A DNA stretch of 64,000 nt from Ignavibacteriaceae bacterium (GTDB lineage Bacteria; Bacteroidota; Ignavibacteria; Ignavibacteriales; Ignavibacteriaceae). The translations under genes were made by a program, and so were the position numbers. Shown in pieces: positions 36,592-45,838 of this stretch (the stretch's first letter is position 1; every line of letters begins with the position of its first letter). The DNA lies in contig JADLAF010000194.1 in NCBI GenBank assembly GCA_020848375.1, forward strand, positions 1 to 64,000, read 5' to 3'. The notes below the pieces were generated by a model, which saw only the letters and a list, made by a program, of their open reading frames with translations, was not told where the DNA came from and did no database searches.

Positions 36592-37359
36592 ATGCTGGGG
36601 CTCTTCAAAAATTTTCTTAGAAGATCAAAAAACAGAAAAATCCTTTCTAAAGACAGGATAAGAAAAATTGAATCTTTAACAGGAAGGGAAATTGTTCAGC
36701 CGGAAATATTCATGGAGGCACTTACTCACCGCTCACATCTTGATAATAAAAAGTTTCTTGTTTCAAACGAACGACTTGAGTTTTTAGGTGACGCTTTGTT
36801 AGGTTTTGTAGTCGCCGAGGTACTTTCCTCCCATTTCAGTGATAAGGATGAGGGTTTTTTGACGCGAGTCAGAGCGAATTTTGTAAACCGCATGACATTA
36901 TTCTCAGTTGCCTATAAAATAGGGATTCATGATCTTCTTTTTATGAGTGATGAAATAAAATTATCTGAAGGGAGTCCCGGATTTCAGACTATCCTCGCAG
37001 ATGCTTTCGAGGCATTTATTGGCGCTATCTATATCAATCATGGTCTTCCAACTGCTAAAGATTTCATTACGCAGAAGCTTGTCAATCCAAATCTTGAATC
37101 AGGACTTCATCTTGTTGATAATAATTATAAAAGCAGATTATTAGAGTTAATCCAGTCTCTTAAACTGGAGATTCCAAGGTACAAGGTTATTAAAGAGGAC
37201 GGACCCGAACATGACAGGGTATTTACAGTGCAGGCACTGGTAGGGGAACGCGTTCTTGGACTGGGGGTCGGAAAAAATAAAAAAGCCGCGGAGCAGGAAG
37301 CAGCAAAAGTTGCTTATTTAAATTTGACAACTGCAACAACTGATTTTACCGAGAACTGA
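36592..37359 (+). CDS. rnc: Ribonuclease III
   Basis: NERLEFLGDALLGFVVAE and C-terminal dsRBD (LGVGKNKKAAEQEAAKVAY). Confidence 0.96.
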   Translation: MLGLFKNFLRRSKNRKILSKDRIRKIESLTGREIVQPEIFMEALTHRSHLDNKKFLVSNERLEFLGDALLGFVVAEVLSSHFSDKDEGFLTRVRANFVNRMTLFSVAYKIGIHDLLFMSDEIKLSEGSPGFQTILADAFEAFIGAIYINHGLPTAKDFITQKLVNPNLESGLHLVDNNYKSRLLELIQSLKLEIPRYKVIKEDGPEHDRVFTVQALVGERVLGLGVGKNKKAAEQEAAKVAYLNLTTATTDFTEN

Positions 37360-37372
37360 TTTCCATTCCGGA

Positions 37373-37404
37373 TTGTTTTACCTTTTAAATCATCTTTATA
37401 TTTG
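37373..37404 (+). promoter_or_regulatory. Candidate Bacteroidetes-type promoter for gcvP
   Basis: TTG at 37373-37375, 21-nt spacer, TATATTTG (TAnnTTTG) at 37397-37404, ~31 nt before ATG 37436. Confidence 0.4.
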
Positions 37405-37435
37405 TTAATTACTTTATTTATTGTTTGCACTTACG

Positions 37436-40315
37436 ATGAACACTTCAATTTTTGATACTGATTTATTTAAAAACCGCCACAATGGTCCCTCCACTGAGGA
37501 AACAGAATTAATGCTTCAGACGATTGGAGTTGACTCCCTCGAAACTCTCATCAATGAAACCGTCCCTGAAAAAATTCGATTAAAAAAGCCACTCAATATT
37601 AGAAAAGGTATATCTGAGTATGAATATCTGGAATATCTTAAGGCACTTGCATCTAGGAACAAGGTCAATTCATCTTTTATTGGCATGGGGTACTATCCCA
37701 CAATTACACCTCCTGTAATACAGAGGAATATTTTTGAAAATCCGGGTTGGTACACACAATACACCCCGTATCAGGCGGAAATTGCGCAGGGCCGGCTTGA
37801 AGCATTAGTCAATTACCAGACGATGGTTAGCGATTTAACAGGTCTGCCTATTGCAAACGCTTCACTGCTGGATGAAGGCACAGCGGCCGCTGAAGCTATG
37901 CAACTTCTGTTCGCGCATACAAGAAGTACAAAAAAAGATTGCAATAAGTTTTTTGTTGCAAATGATATCTTCCCCCAGACTAAAGAAGTGATTATCACCC
38001 GTGCCGAGCCGCTTGGGATTGAAATAGTACAGGCAAGTTATGCCGATGCATTGACAATAAACGGGATTTTTGGAGTTCTCCTTGGATATCCTGATGGATA
38101 TGGAGCAATTCATGATCTGGAACCGCTTATTAAAGAACTTACAGCAAAGAAGATATCATCAGTAATTACGTCTGATTTACTTGCTCTGGCCTTACTCAAA
38201 CCTCCTGGAGAGTTTGGAGCAGATATTGTAATTGGCACAAGTCAAAGATTTGGTGTGCCGATGGGATATGGAGGACCTCATGCTGCATTTTTTGCAACCA
38301 AAGATGATTTTAAACGGCTTATTCCAGGCAGAATTATTGGTGCTTCTATTGACGCGGAAGGGAATAATGCATATCGTATGGCGCTTCAGACCAGAGAGCA
38401 GCATATTCGGCGTGAGAAAGCAACCAGTAACATCTGCACTGCTCAGGTTCTTCTTTCGGTTATGGCAGGAATGTATGCTGTCTATCATGGGCCTGAGGGA
38501 ATTAAACGCATCGCAAGAAAAGTTCATGCCCTTGCTGCAAAACTAAATGAATTACTTAAGTCAACAAATTACACTCAGCTTAATCAGAATTTCTTTGACA
38601 CCCTTAGAATTAAAACAGGCAGCAGGACTGCTGCAATATATAAAAGAGCTCTTGATTCAGGATTTAACTTACGTCTGATTTCTGAAGAAGAAATAGGCAT
38701 TTCATTTCATGAAGCTGTTTCGATGGTTGACTTCAGTGAACTGGCCGATATTTTTACCAAAACTGAAAATTCATCGCCAAGTCTCCATGCCGCTAAAGAA
38801 TTCAGTGCTGAACCCGTGTTCAATTTAAAATTTATCAGAACGAGCAATTTTCTAACTCATCCTGTTTTTAACAGTTATCATTCAGAACATGAGTTTCTGA
38901 GATATGTTAAGAAACTTGAAAGCAAAGACTTATCACTCACCTCCTCCATGATTCCCCTTGGCTCCTGCACCATGAAACTGAATGCTGCTGCAGAAATGAT
39001 AGGTGTAAGTTACGAAGGATTTTCAGCAATACATCCTTTCGTTCCCAAAGATCAAGTCTCAGGTTACACTCAGCTCATTGAAGAGCTTGAATATGCACTC
39101 AGGGAAATTACAGGATTCGCCGGTGTTTCCCTCCAGCCAAATTCTGGGGCCCAGGGTGAGTACGCGGGGCTTATGGTAATCAGGAAATATCATCATGCAC
39201 GAAACAATTTTCATAGAAATGTCATATTGATACCATCATCCGCGCACGGTACCAACCCGGCAAGCGCGGTTATGGCCGGACTTCATGTCGTAGTTGTTGA
39301 ATGTGATGAACGGGGGAATATCAATGTAGATGATCTCAGGACAAAAGCTGAAAAATTTGCGAATGAGTTAGCTGGGCTAATGGTTACCTACCCTTCAACA
39401 CACGGCGTGTTTGAGGAGTCCATTGTTGATATTTGTCATATTATTCATCAGTTTGGCGGGCAGGTATATATGGATGGGGCAAACATGAACGCTCAGGTTG
39501 GACTTACCAGTCCGGCCGCAATTGGTGCGGATGTTTGTCACCTAAACCTTCATAAAACATTTGCTATTCCGCATGGCGGGGGCGGACCCGGTATGGGCCC
39601 CATCTGTGTGGCAGAGCATTTAGTTGAATATCTTCCCAGTCACTCAGTTGTAAAAACCGGCGGAAAGGAGGGAATCTCTGCAGTTTCTTCAGCACCTTAT
39701 GGGAGTGCAAGTATTCTGCTGATTTCGCTCGGATATATTAAGATGCTTGGTGCAGACGGTGTTACAGAAGCTACAAAAGTTGCTATCTTAAACGCAAACT
39801 ATATTAAGGCGCGTCTCCAAAACTATTATAAGGTGCTTTACACAGGGTCTAAAAACCGCGCAGCTCATGAATTGATTTTTGATATGCGCGACTTTAAAAG
39901 AAGTGCCGGAGTTGAAGTTGAAGATATTGCAAAAAGATTAATGGACTACGGGTTTCATGCGCCGACAGTTTCTTTCCCTGTCGCAGGTACCCTTATGGTT
40001 GAGCCGACAGAAAGTGAGTCAAAAGCAGAACTTGACCGTTTTTGTGATGCAATGATAAGTATTCGGCAGGAAATTGCTGAAATTGAAACAGGAGTGTTTA
40101 ATCAGACTGATAACGTATTGAAAAACTCTCCACATACAATGGCAAGAGTTATCAGCAGTGAATGGACGTACCCGTACACTCGGGAGAAGGCAGCGTTTCC
40201 GCTTCAGTTTGTCAAAGAAAAGAAGTTTTGGCCATCTTCAGCAAGGGTAAACAATGCATACGGTGACAGAAATCTTGTTTGCACGTGTCTTCCGTTAAGT
40301 GAATACACTAATTAA
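37436..40315 (+). CDS. gcvP: Glycine dehydrogenase (decarboxylating), full-length P-protein
   Basis: [60 protein letters not shown]-Lys motif. ATG at 37436 preferred over listed TTG 37421. Confidence 0.96.
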   Translation: MNTSIFDTDLFKNRHNGPSTEETELMLQTIGVDSLETLINETVPEKIRLKKPLNIRKGISEYEYLEYLKALASRNKVNSSFIGMGYYPTITPPVIQRNIFENPGWYTQYTPYQAEIAQGRLEALVNYQTMVSDLTGLPIANASLLDEGTAAAEAMQLLFAHTRSTKKDCNKFFVANDIFPQTKEVIITRAEPLGIEIVQASYADALTINGIFGVLLGYPDGYGAIHDLEPLIKELTAKKISSVITSDLLALALLKPPGEFGADIVIGTSQRFGVPMGYGGPHAAFFATKDDFKRLIPGRIIGASIDAEGNNAYRMALQTREQHIRREKATSNICTAQVLLSVMAGMYAVYHGPEGIKRIARKVHALAAKLNELLKSTNYTQLNQNFFDTLRIKTGSRTAAIYKRALDSGFNLRLISEEEIGISFHEAVSMVDFSELADIFTKTENSSPSLHAAKEFSAEPVFNLKFIRTSNFLTHPVFNSYHSEHEFLRYVKKLESKDLSLTSSMIPLGSCTMKLNAAAEMIGVSYEGFSAIHPFVPKDQVSGYTQLIEELEYALREITGFAGVSLQPNSGAQGEYAGLMVIRKYHHARNNFHRNVILIPSSAHGTNPASAVMAGLHVVVVECDERGNINVDDLRTKAEKFANELAGLMVTYPSTHGVFEESIVDICHIIHQFGGQVYMDGANMNAQVGLTSPAAIGADVCHLNLHKTFAIPHGGGGPGMGPICVAEHLVEYLPSHSVVKTGGKEGISAVSSAPYGSASILLISLGYIKMLGADGVTEATKVAILNANYIKARLQNYYKVLYTGSKNRAAHELIFDMRDFKRSAGVEVEDIAKRLMDYGFHAPTVSFPVAGTLMVEPTESESKAELDRFCDAMISIRQEIAEIETGVFNQTDNVLKNSPHTMARVISSEWTYPYTREKAAFPLQFVKEKKFWPSSARVNNAYGDRNLVCTCLPLSEYTN

Positions 40316-40345
40316 ATTATCAATGTGAAATATGGTCATTAACAA

Positions 40346-40759
40346 ATGTTGTCTGAATATTGTAAAATACTTTCTGAAATTAAATCTATTGCTGTTGTTG
40401 GCATCTCCGATAAACCTGAACGCGACAGCGGTTCGATAGCAAAAATGCTTAAGGATAAGGGATTTACGGTTTATGGCATTCATCCGGTACTAAAGGAAGT
40501 ATTTGGTATTCCGGTATATAGCTCGCTTGCTGAGCTGCCTGAACCAGTTGATTTGGTTGATGTATTTCTTTCATCTGATAAAGTTCCCGTCATTCTTCCA
40601 GGGGTAAATAAATGTAAGGCAAAATATCTATGGCTTCAGCTTGGTGTAACCAGTACAGAAGCAGAAAACTTTTGCAATGAAAAGAATATCGGATTTATTC
40701 AAAATCGCTGCATTGCGGTTGAGTACAGAAACTGCGTTACATTTAAGGGATTATTCTGA
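40346..40759 (+). CDS. CoA-binding domain (YccU-like) protein
   Basis: IAVVGISDKPERDSGSIAKMLKDKGFTVYGIHP; GFIQNRCIAVEY. Confidence 0.9.
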   Translation: MLSEYCKILSEIKSIAVVGISDKPERDSGSIAKMLKDKGFTVYGIHPVLKEVFGIPVYSSLAELPEPVDLVDVFLSSDKVPVILPGVNKCKAKYLWLQLGVTSTEAENFCNEKNIGFIQNRCIAVEYRNCVTFKGLF

Positions 40760-42096
40760 TAAGAATTATTCTATTTTTATTTGTCCTGTGCATTTCTTCG
40801 GAGAATATTAACGGTAAAGCAGTGACTGCTTCAACTACTCCGCGAGACACCTCTGATGTTCGTTTTATTGTAATTGATTCAATATTTATCAGCGGAAATG
40901 ACCAAACACAGGAAGATATTATATTGAAGGAGCTTCCTTTTACTCCGGGTGATACCATCGTGAATTCTCAACTCCATTATTTTGAAGAGCGGGTGTTTAG
41001 TCTTGGTATCTTTAATAATGTAAGTATGAGAATTATGACTCCATCAGGTAAAAATATTCTCCACATACATGTTGTCGAAAGCTGGTATATTTATCCATTA
41101 CCGTTTATTGATTTTAAGGAGAATGACTGGAGCAAGATATCATACGGGATGAATATTCTCATAAAGAATTTCAGGGGACGTAATGAGGATCTATCCTTTT
41201 CTTTTGGTCTTGGTTACGACCCGTTTTACTCTGCCACCTACGTTATGCCCTATCTCATTCGCAGCCAAAATATAAGTCTCTACTTCTTTTCTGAATATGC
41301 TACAGTATCAAATAAAAGTCCGCAAGCTGAAGCGATAACTGGCGGAAAATTTGATAATGAACAATTTACTTTTAATATAGGACTTGGCAAACGGTTTGAT
41401 ATCTATAACAAAGGGGAAGTATTTGCGAGTTACAAAAGACTCACTTCGCCATTCTCAATAAGAGGAATAACTGCTTCCGGAACAGGGACAGATGTAGTGC
41501 CAGCAGTTGCATTTCAATATACGCACGACTCTCGTGATCTGAAACAGTTTCCTGACCGTGGTATTTTCTTTACGTTCCTATCCTCCTATTACGGTTTTAA
41601 TATTGATGATATTAGTTATAATTCGTTAAATAGCGATTTCAGGTTTTATTTCCCAGTAGTTTCTTCATTTACCGGTAAAGTAAAATTTTCAACCCAGCAG
41701 CGGTTTGGCAAAAATATCCCGTTTTATAATTATGCATATCTCGGTCTTGCAGATGAAGTGCGAGGTCACAGAACAGAACGGGTAGAGGGAAAAAAGAGTT
41801 ATTTCGGCTCATTCGAGGTTAAATATCCACTTATTCCAATGTTTGATCTTATTCTGGACCTGCCCCTGATCCCGCGTCAATTGCAGCAGGCAAAAACCGC
41901 ACTTTATTTGACGTTGTTTGCTGATGCCGGATTTGTACAGAATGATGGCAACCCAGTTACTTGGGCGAGTGTTTATTCAGGTTATGGGGTAGGAATTGCG
42001 ATTCCTGCCTTGCCGTTTAACCTAGGTAGAATTGAGTATGCTTTTAATAAATTTGGTAAAGGAGAGCTGATTATTGACCTTGGTCTCTCCTTCTGA
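40759..42096 (+). CDS. Small Omp85/BamA-like outer-membrane protein; proposed ATA start at 40759 (track ORF begins GTG 40822)
   Basis: POTRA-like IDSIFISGNDQTQEDIILKELPFTPGD...ERVFSLGIFNNVSM..HIHVVE; barrel ending RIEYAFNKFGKGELIIDLGLSF. Upstream in-frame (I/M)RIILFLFVLCISSENINGKA signal peptide. Confidence 0.8.
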   Translation: MRIILFLFVLCISSENINGKAVTASTTPRDTSDVRFIVIDSIFISGNDQTQEDIILKELPFTPGDTIVNSQLHYFEERVFSLGIFNNVSMRIMTPSGKNILHIHVVESWYIYPLPFIDFKENDWSKISYGMNILIKNFRGRNEDLSFSFGLGYDPFYSATYVMPYLIRSQNISLYFFSEYATVSNKSPQAEAITGGKFDNEQFTFNIGLGKRFDIYNKGEVFASYKRLTSPFSIRGITASGTGTDVVPAVAFQYTHDSRDLKQFPDRGIFFTFLSSYYGFNIDDISYNSLNSDFRFYFPVVSSFTGKVKFSTQQRFGKNIPFYNYAYLGLADEVRGHRTERVEGKKSYFGSFEVKYPLIPMFDLILDLPLIPRQLQQAKTALYLTLFADAGFVQNDGNPVTWASVYSGYGVGIAIPALPFNLGRIEYAFNKFGKGELIIDLGLSF

Positions 42097-42796
42097 CACT
42101 GGTCTTTTTTACTTTCCGGATTTTGTAAGGGAAGGGGAGTTTGTATCTGCTACCGGTGCTGATGAAATGAATCATCTCACAAAGGTGATGAGGAAAAAGA
42201 GTGGGGATAAAATCTACATTACTGACGGGAAAGGCACCTTAATTTTTGGTGTAATTACTCAACTTTCAAGGAAAGAACTCACATTATCTGTTTTATCTGC
42301 TGAACAACAAAACAACCGATTTGAGAGATTTACGGTGCTTCTGCCAATTCTTAAAAATCCTGACAGGTTTGAATTTGCCTTTGAAAAGTCCGTTGAACTC
42401 GGGTTTACTCGTTTTAAAGCGGTAAAATTTCAACATTCTGTTAAATTTGCGGTAAATCTGGACCGTCTTAATCTTAAGGCAATAGCAGCTATGAAGCAGT
42501 CACTACGGTCACATTTACCCCGAATTGAGTACTCCGATTCGCTCAATTCTGCCTTGACGCAGGGGGGAATTCCTTTGTATTTTAATCAAAATGCTCCATC
42601 AGATTTGTCTGAGGATTTCCGTGATTCAGGTGCAAGCTATCTCCTGGTTATCGGTCCTGAGGGGGGTTTTTCTTCGTTTGAGATCGAAATTTTGAAAACA
42701 GGGGTAAGTTACCGGCTTTCCAGAGGGCGGCTGAGAGCTGAAACTGCTGTTATAACCGCTGCATCTTTACTTGCAAATAAGATAGATTTTCAATAA
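42074..42796 (+). CDS. rsmE: 16S rRNA (uracil-1498-N3)-methyltransferase
   Basis: HLTKVMRKKSGDKIYITDGKG, LLVIGPEGGFSSFEIE, RLSRGRLRAETAVITAASLL. Confidence 0.94.
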   Translation: MTLVSPSDTGLFYFPDFVREGEFVSATGADEMNHLTKVMRKKSGDKIYITDGKGTLIFGVITQLSRKELTLSVLSAEQQNNRFERFTVLLPILKNPDRFEFAFEKSVELGFTRFKAVKFQHSVKFAVNLDRLNLKAIAAMKQSLRSHLPRIEYSDSLNSALTQGGIPLYFNQNAPSDLSEDFRDSGASYLLVIGPEGGFSSFEIEILKTGVSYRLSRGRLRAETAVITAASLLANKIDFQ

Positions 42797-42845
42797 ACTT
42801 GCCATACACAAAATCACAATCTTTAACGTTTTCCGGGAGGAATAC

Positions 42846-43283
42846 ATGGCCTTTACTTTAAATAAAATTCAGTTAATAGGAAATCTGGGTCAGGATGCTG
42901 AAGTCAGAGTCACCACGAACCAATATACGATAACAACTTTCAGTATCGCAACTGAATACCGTTATAAGAATAAGGATGGTGAGTGGATCAGCGAGACTAC
43001 ATGGCACAGGATTACTTATTATTTTTCACCTTCGGATTTTCTTAGGGAAAATCTGAAAAAAGGTTCAAAAGTTTACGTGGAAGGAAGAATGCGTTCACGT
43101 GAGTACACCGATAAAGATAATATAAAGAAAACCGCATGGGAGGTAATCGCAGAACAGATAATCCCCCTTTCATATAGAGGAAGAGGACCTGAAGAACCGT
43201 CTGTTGAATATTCAGCAGGTGGCGCATCTTCAGCCCCGCCTTCTGCCGAGGTCCCCCCCTCAGATGGTGACCTTCCTTTTTAA
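42846..43283 (+). CDS. ssb: Single-stranded DNA-binding protein
   Basis: NKIQLIGNLGQDAEVR..., VEGRMRSREYTDKDN, acidic tail DGDLPF. Confidence 0.97.
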   Translation: MAFTLNKIQLIGNLGQDAEVRVTTNQYTITTFSIATEYRYKNKDGEWISETTWHRITYYFSPSDFLRENLKKGSKVYVEGRMRSREYTDKDNIKKTAWEVIAEQIIPLSYRGRGPEEPSVEYSAGGASSAPPSAEVPPSDGDLPF

Positions 43284-43291
43284 TCAAAACA

Positions 43292-44569
43292 TTGGATACT
43301 GAATTATTAATTCAAATAGGAGCACTCGTACTTTTGTTCGGGTGCTCTGCCTTTTTTTCATCTTCTGAAGTGGCTCTTTTCTCGTTACAGAGAAACAAAC
43401 TGACTTCAAACTTTTCCCGCTATCCGCTTGCCTTGCGGTATATAGATTATCTTCTTCAGTACCAGAAAAATCTTCTCGTTACTATTCTGGTGGGGAATAC
43501 TGTTGTAAATGTTGCAGCATCAATACTTTCCGTTTCGCTTGTAATGCAACTCGCCGATGATTTTAGCATCCCGGCTCATATTGCTTTATCGTTTGAAATA
43601 ATTGTACTGACTTTTTTGATCTTAATTTTTGGTGAAATAATTCCCAAAGTAGCAGCCAGAAAAAACCCTGTAAAATTATCACGCTTCTTTTCTTATCCGC
43701 TTTACTGGATGAATGCTGTTCTGTTTCCGTTGGCAGAGTTTTTAACTCAGATTTTATCCGCAGTTTTTTCAAAAATTCGTATAGCTGATACAGGGGGTAC
43801 ACTATCACAAAATGATATTAAAAATATCACCGAACTGGGTAAAAAGAAAGGGGGACTGGTTGATGATGAACATGATCTGATTCAGAGCGTACTTGAATCA
43901 CGCGAACTTTCGGTTGAAGAAATAATGACACCCCGTGTTGATATAATTGCTGTTCATGAAAATACAAATTTAAAAGAATTTGTTTCGCTCTCGCTCTCAT
44001 CTTCCCACAGCAGGATACCGGTTTTCAGGAACAGTATTGATACGATTATAGGTCTTGTGTATGGTAAAGACATTATTCCATTGATGGGCGATTTGAAAAG
44101 TTTTGAGCAATATTCCATATCAAGATTTATAAGACCCGCTATCTTTGTACCTGCGCAAAAAAAAATTCGTGAAATGTTCAGAGACTTTCAGGAAAAGAAG
44201 ATTCACTTTGCTGTGGTAGTAGATGAATTTGGCGGCACTCTTGGTGTGATAACACTTGAAGATGTAATTCAGGTTCTTATTGGTGAAGATGATGCAGAAC
44301 TTGAACGGGGAGATACTTTAATTTTAAAGCTGCGTGAGGGAGTTTATGAAGTAGCTGCCGGGGCAAGACTTTCAGTTATTTTTGAATATCTGAATATACC
44401 TTTTAGTGAATCAGAGTATGAAGCAGATACAATAGGGGGGCTGATTCTTGAAAGAGCAGGAAGAATTCCTGAAAAAGGTTTTTCAATTGAGTGCAGTAAT
44501 TTCCGGCTAACGGTTCTTGAAAGGGATCAAAACCGGCTGACAAAAATCCAATTTTATAAAACCAGATGA
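43292..44569 (+). CDS. CNNM/CBS-pair/CorC_HlyC transporter-associated (hemolysin-family) protein
   Basis: FFSSSEVALFSLQRNKL, VEEIMTPRVDIIAV, HFAVVVDEFGGTLGVITLEDVIQVLIG, DTIGGLILERAGRIP. Confidence 0.95.
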   Translation: MDTELLIQIGALVLLFGCSAFFSSSEVALFSLQRNKLTSNFSRYPLALRYIDYLLQYQKNLLVTILVGNTVVNVAASILSVSLVMQLADDFSIPAHIALSFEIIVLTFLILIFGEIIPKVAARKNPVKLSRFFSYPLYWMNAVLFPLAEFLTQILSAVFSKIRIADTGGTLSQNDIKNITELGKKKGGLVDDEHDLIQSVLESRELSVEEIMTPRVDIIAVHENTNLKEFVSLSLSSSHSRIPVFRNSIDTIIGLVYGKDIIPLMGDLKSFEQYSISRFIRPAIFVPAQKKIREMFRDFQEKKIHFAVVVDEFGGTLGVITLEDVIQVLIGEDDAELERGDTLILKLREGVYEVAAGARLSVIFEYLNIPFSESEYEADTIGGLILERAGRIPEKGFSIECSNFRLTVLERDQNRLTKIQFYKTR

Positions 44570-44934
44570 AAACCGGCTGTTTTCTTAAAGGATTTATCAT
44601 TTCAACAATACTGCTTGCGGCAGTATTGTATATAGCAATAAATAAGTTTGATGATTATCTGGCCAGACCGGTAAAAGAGTATCTGGTTGGGATGGCTAAA
44701 AGTGAGTTTATTAAGGAACTTGATAGTTTAAAACTTGAAGTACCAAAAGACTCTATAACTTCGTTTCTTGACAATGCCGGTGAAACAATTATTTTACTGC
44801 CTGGATTTAGCAATGAAAAAATTAGTAGCTTTGCTGATTCACTTGGTAGGGTTTTCGCGGATCAGACAGTAACAGCAAGAGAACTTGAACGTTTACAATA
44901 TTTATTAAAAGAGTTAAAAAGCAATGAAAAATGA
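44566..44934 (+). CDS. Hypothetical single-TM protein
   Basis: ATGA-coupled to upstream gene; N-terminal TM FIISTILLAAVLYIAI; no family recognised. Confidence 0.7.
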   Translation: MKTGCFLKGFIISTILLAAVLYIAINKFDDYLARPVKEYLVGMAKSEFIKELDSLKLEVPKDSITSFLDNAGETIILLPGFSNEKISSFADSLGRVFADQTVTARELERLQYLLKELKSNEK

Positions 44935-45838
44935 GAGAAAAACAGAACTAAAGGTGGGTATTACGGTTACGTTTGCCATCATCTTTTTTTTATGGGTTTT
45001 CGGATGGGCTAAGAATTATTCGCTTACAGATTCAAGGAAAGAAGTTGCTGTTCTGTTTGACAATGTTGCCGGTCTTGAGATTGGTGATCAGGCAACAGTT
45101 AACGGTGTAAGGAAAGGGTTTGTAGAATCGGTTACTATTCACCAGGAAGGAGTTCATGTCATTCTCTCATTTGAGTCTGATACCAAACTTCAGGAAGACG
45201 CTTTGTTTTCTGTTACCATGCTCGATTTGATGGGGGGTAAAAGAGTTGAGGTTCACCCCGGTGTTGCTTCAAATGAACTTGACTATTCAAAGATTCACCA
45301 GGGGCAGTTCGTTGCTGATATCCCCAAAGTTATGGAACTGGTAGGTAACTTTAGCGGATCAATACCATCTATTATGAACAAGGTAGATTCTTCATTAACT
45401 GCTCTTAACAGTCTGGTTTCAGATATCAAAATGCAGAACAGTATTCGCAATTCAGTGAGCAACCTGGAGGATATATCGGTTAAGTTAAACGCGATGATTT
45501 CTGAAAACAGAAACGGTATCAGAACTCTTGTGCAAAACTCGGTTGATCTGACCAATGAAACAAAGCAGCTTATCGGCGATAATAAAGAGCTTATCAACAC
45601 TACCTTGCGTGATGTAAATTCTCTTCTCAAAAGTACCGACAAGGTAATTAATGAAATTGAGGGACTGCTCACTGAAACAAAGAACAAAAACAATTCTCTC
45701 GGCAAAGCTCTTTATGATGAGAAATTGATATCCGATCTGCAGGAAACATTATCAACAGTAAAAGAACTTACAAAGGTTCTTGTAGATCAGCTTAAAGGCG
45801 AAGGTGTAAATGTTAATGCTAAAATCGATCTTTTTTAG
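44924..45838 (+). CDS. MlaD/MCE-domain protein
   Basis: N-term TM then LFDNVAGLEIGDQATVNGVRKGFVESVTI...MLDLMGGKRVEVHPG; coiled-coil C-term. Confidence 0.88.
   Translation: MKNERKTELKVGITVTFAIIFFLWVFGWAKNYSLTDSRKEVAVLFDNVAGLEIGDQATVNGVRKGFVESVTIHQEGVHVILSFESDTKLQEDALFSVTMLDLMGGKRVEVHPGVASNELDYSKIHQGQFVADIPKVMELVGNFSGSIPSIMNKVDSSLTALNSLVSDIKMQNSIRNSVSNLEDISVKLNAMISENRNGIRTLVQNSVDLTNETKQLIGDNKELINTTLRDVNSLLKSTDKVINEIEGLLTETKNKNNSLGKALYDEKLISDLQETLSTVKELTKVLVDQLKGEGVNVNAKIDLF

Noticed and set aside
37360-37436. Glycine riboswitch upstream of gcvP
   Set aside because: Only ~77 nt of spacer with a candidate promoter near its middle; no room for the tandem aptamer and no matching conserved core seen.
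37813-38546. ORFs overlapping gcvP on both strands (37813..37998, 37862..38113, 38192..38527, 38232..38546)
   Set aside because: Out-of-frame shadows of gcvP, which is intact and conserved.
44605-44629. Perfect 10-bp hairpin ACAATACTGC-TTGCG-GCAGTATTGT near the start of 44566..44934
   Set aside because: Lies in a hydrophobic coding segment, and about one such perfect stem per window is expected by chance; no T-run or regulatory context.
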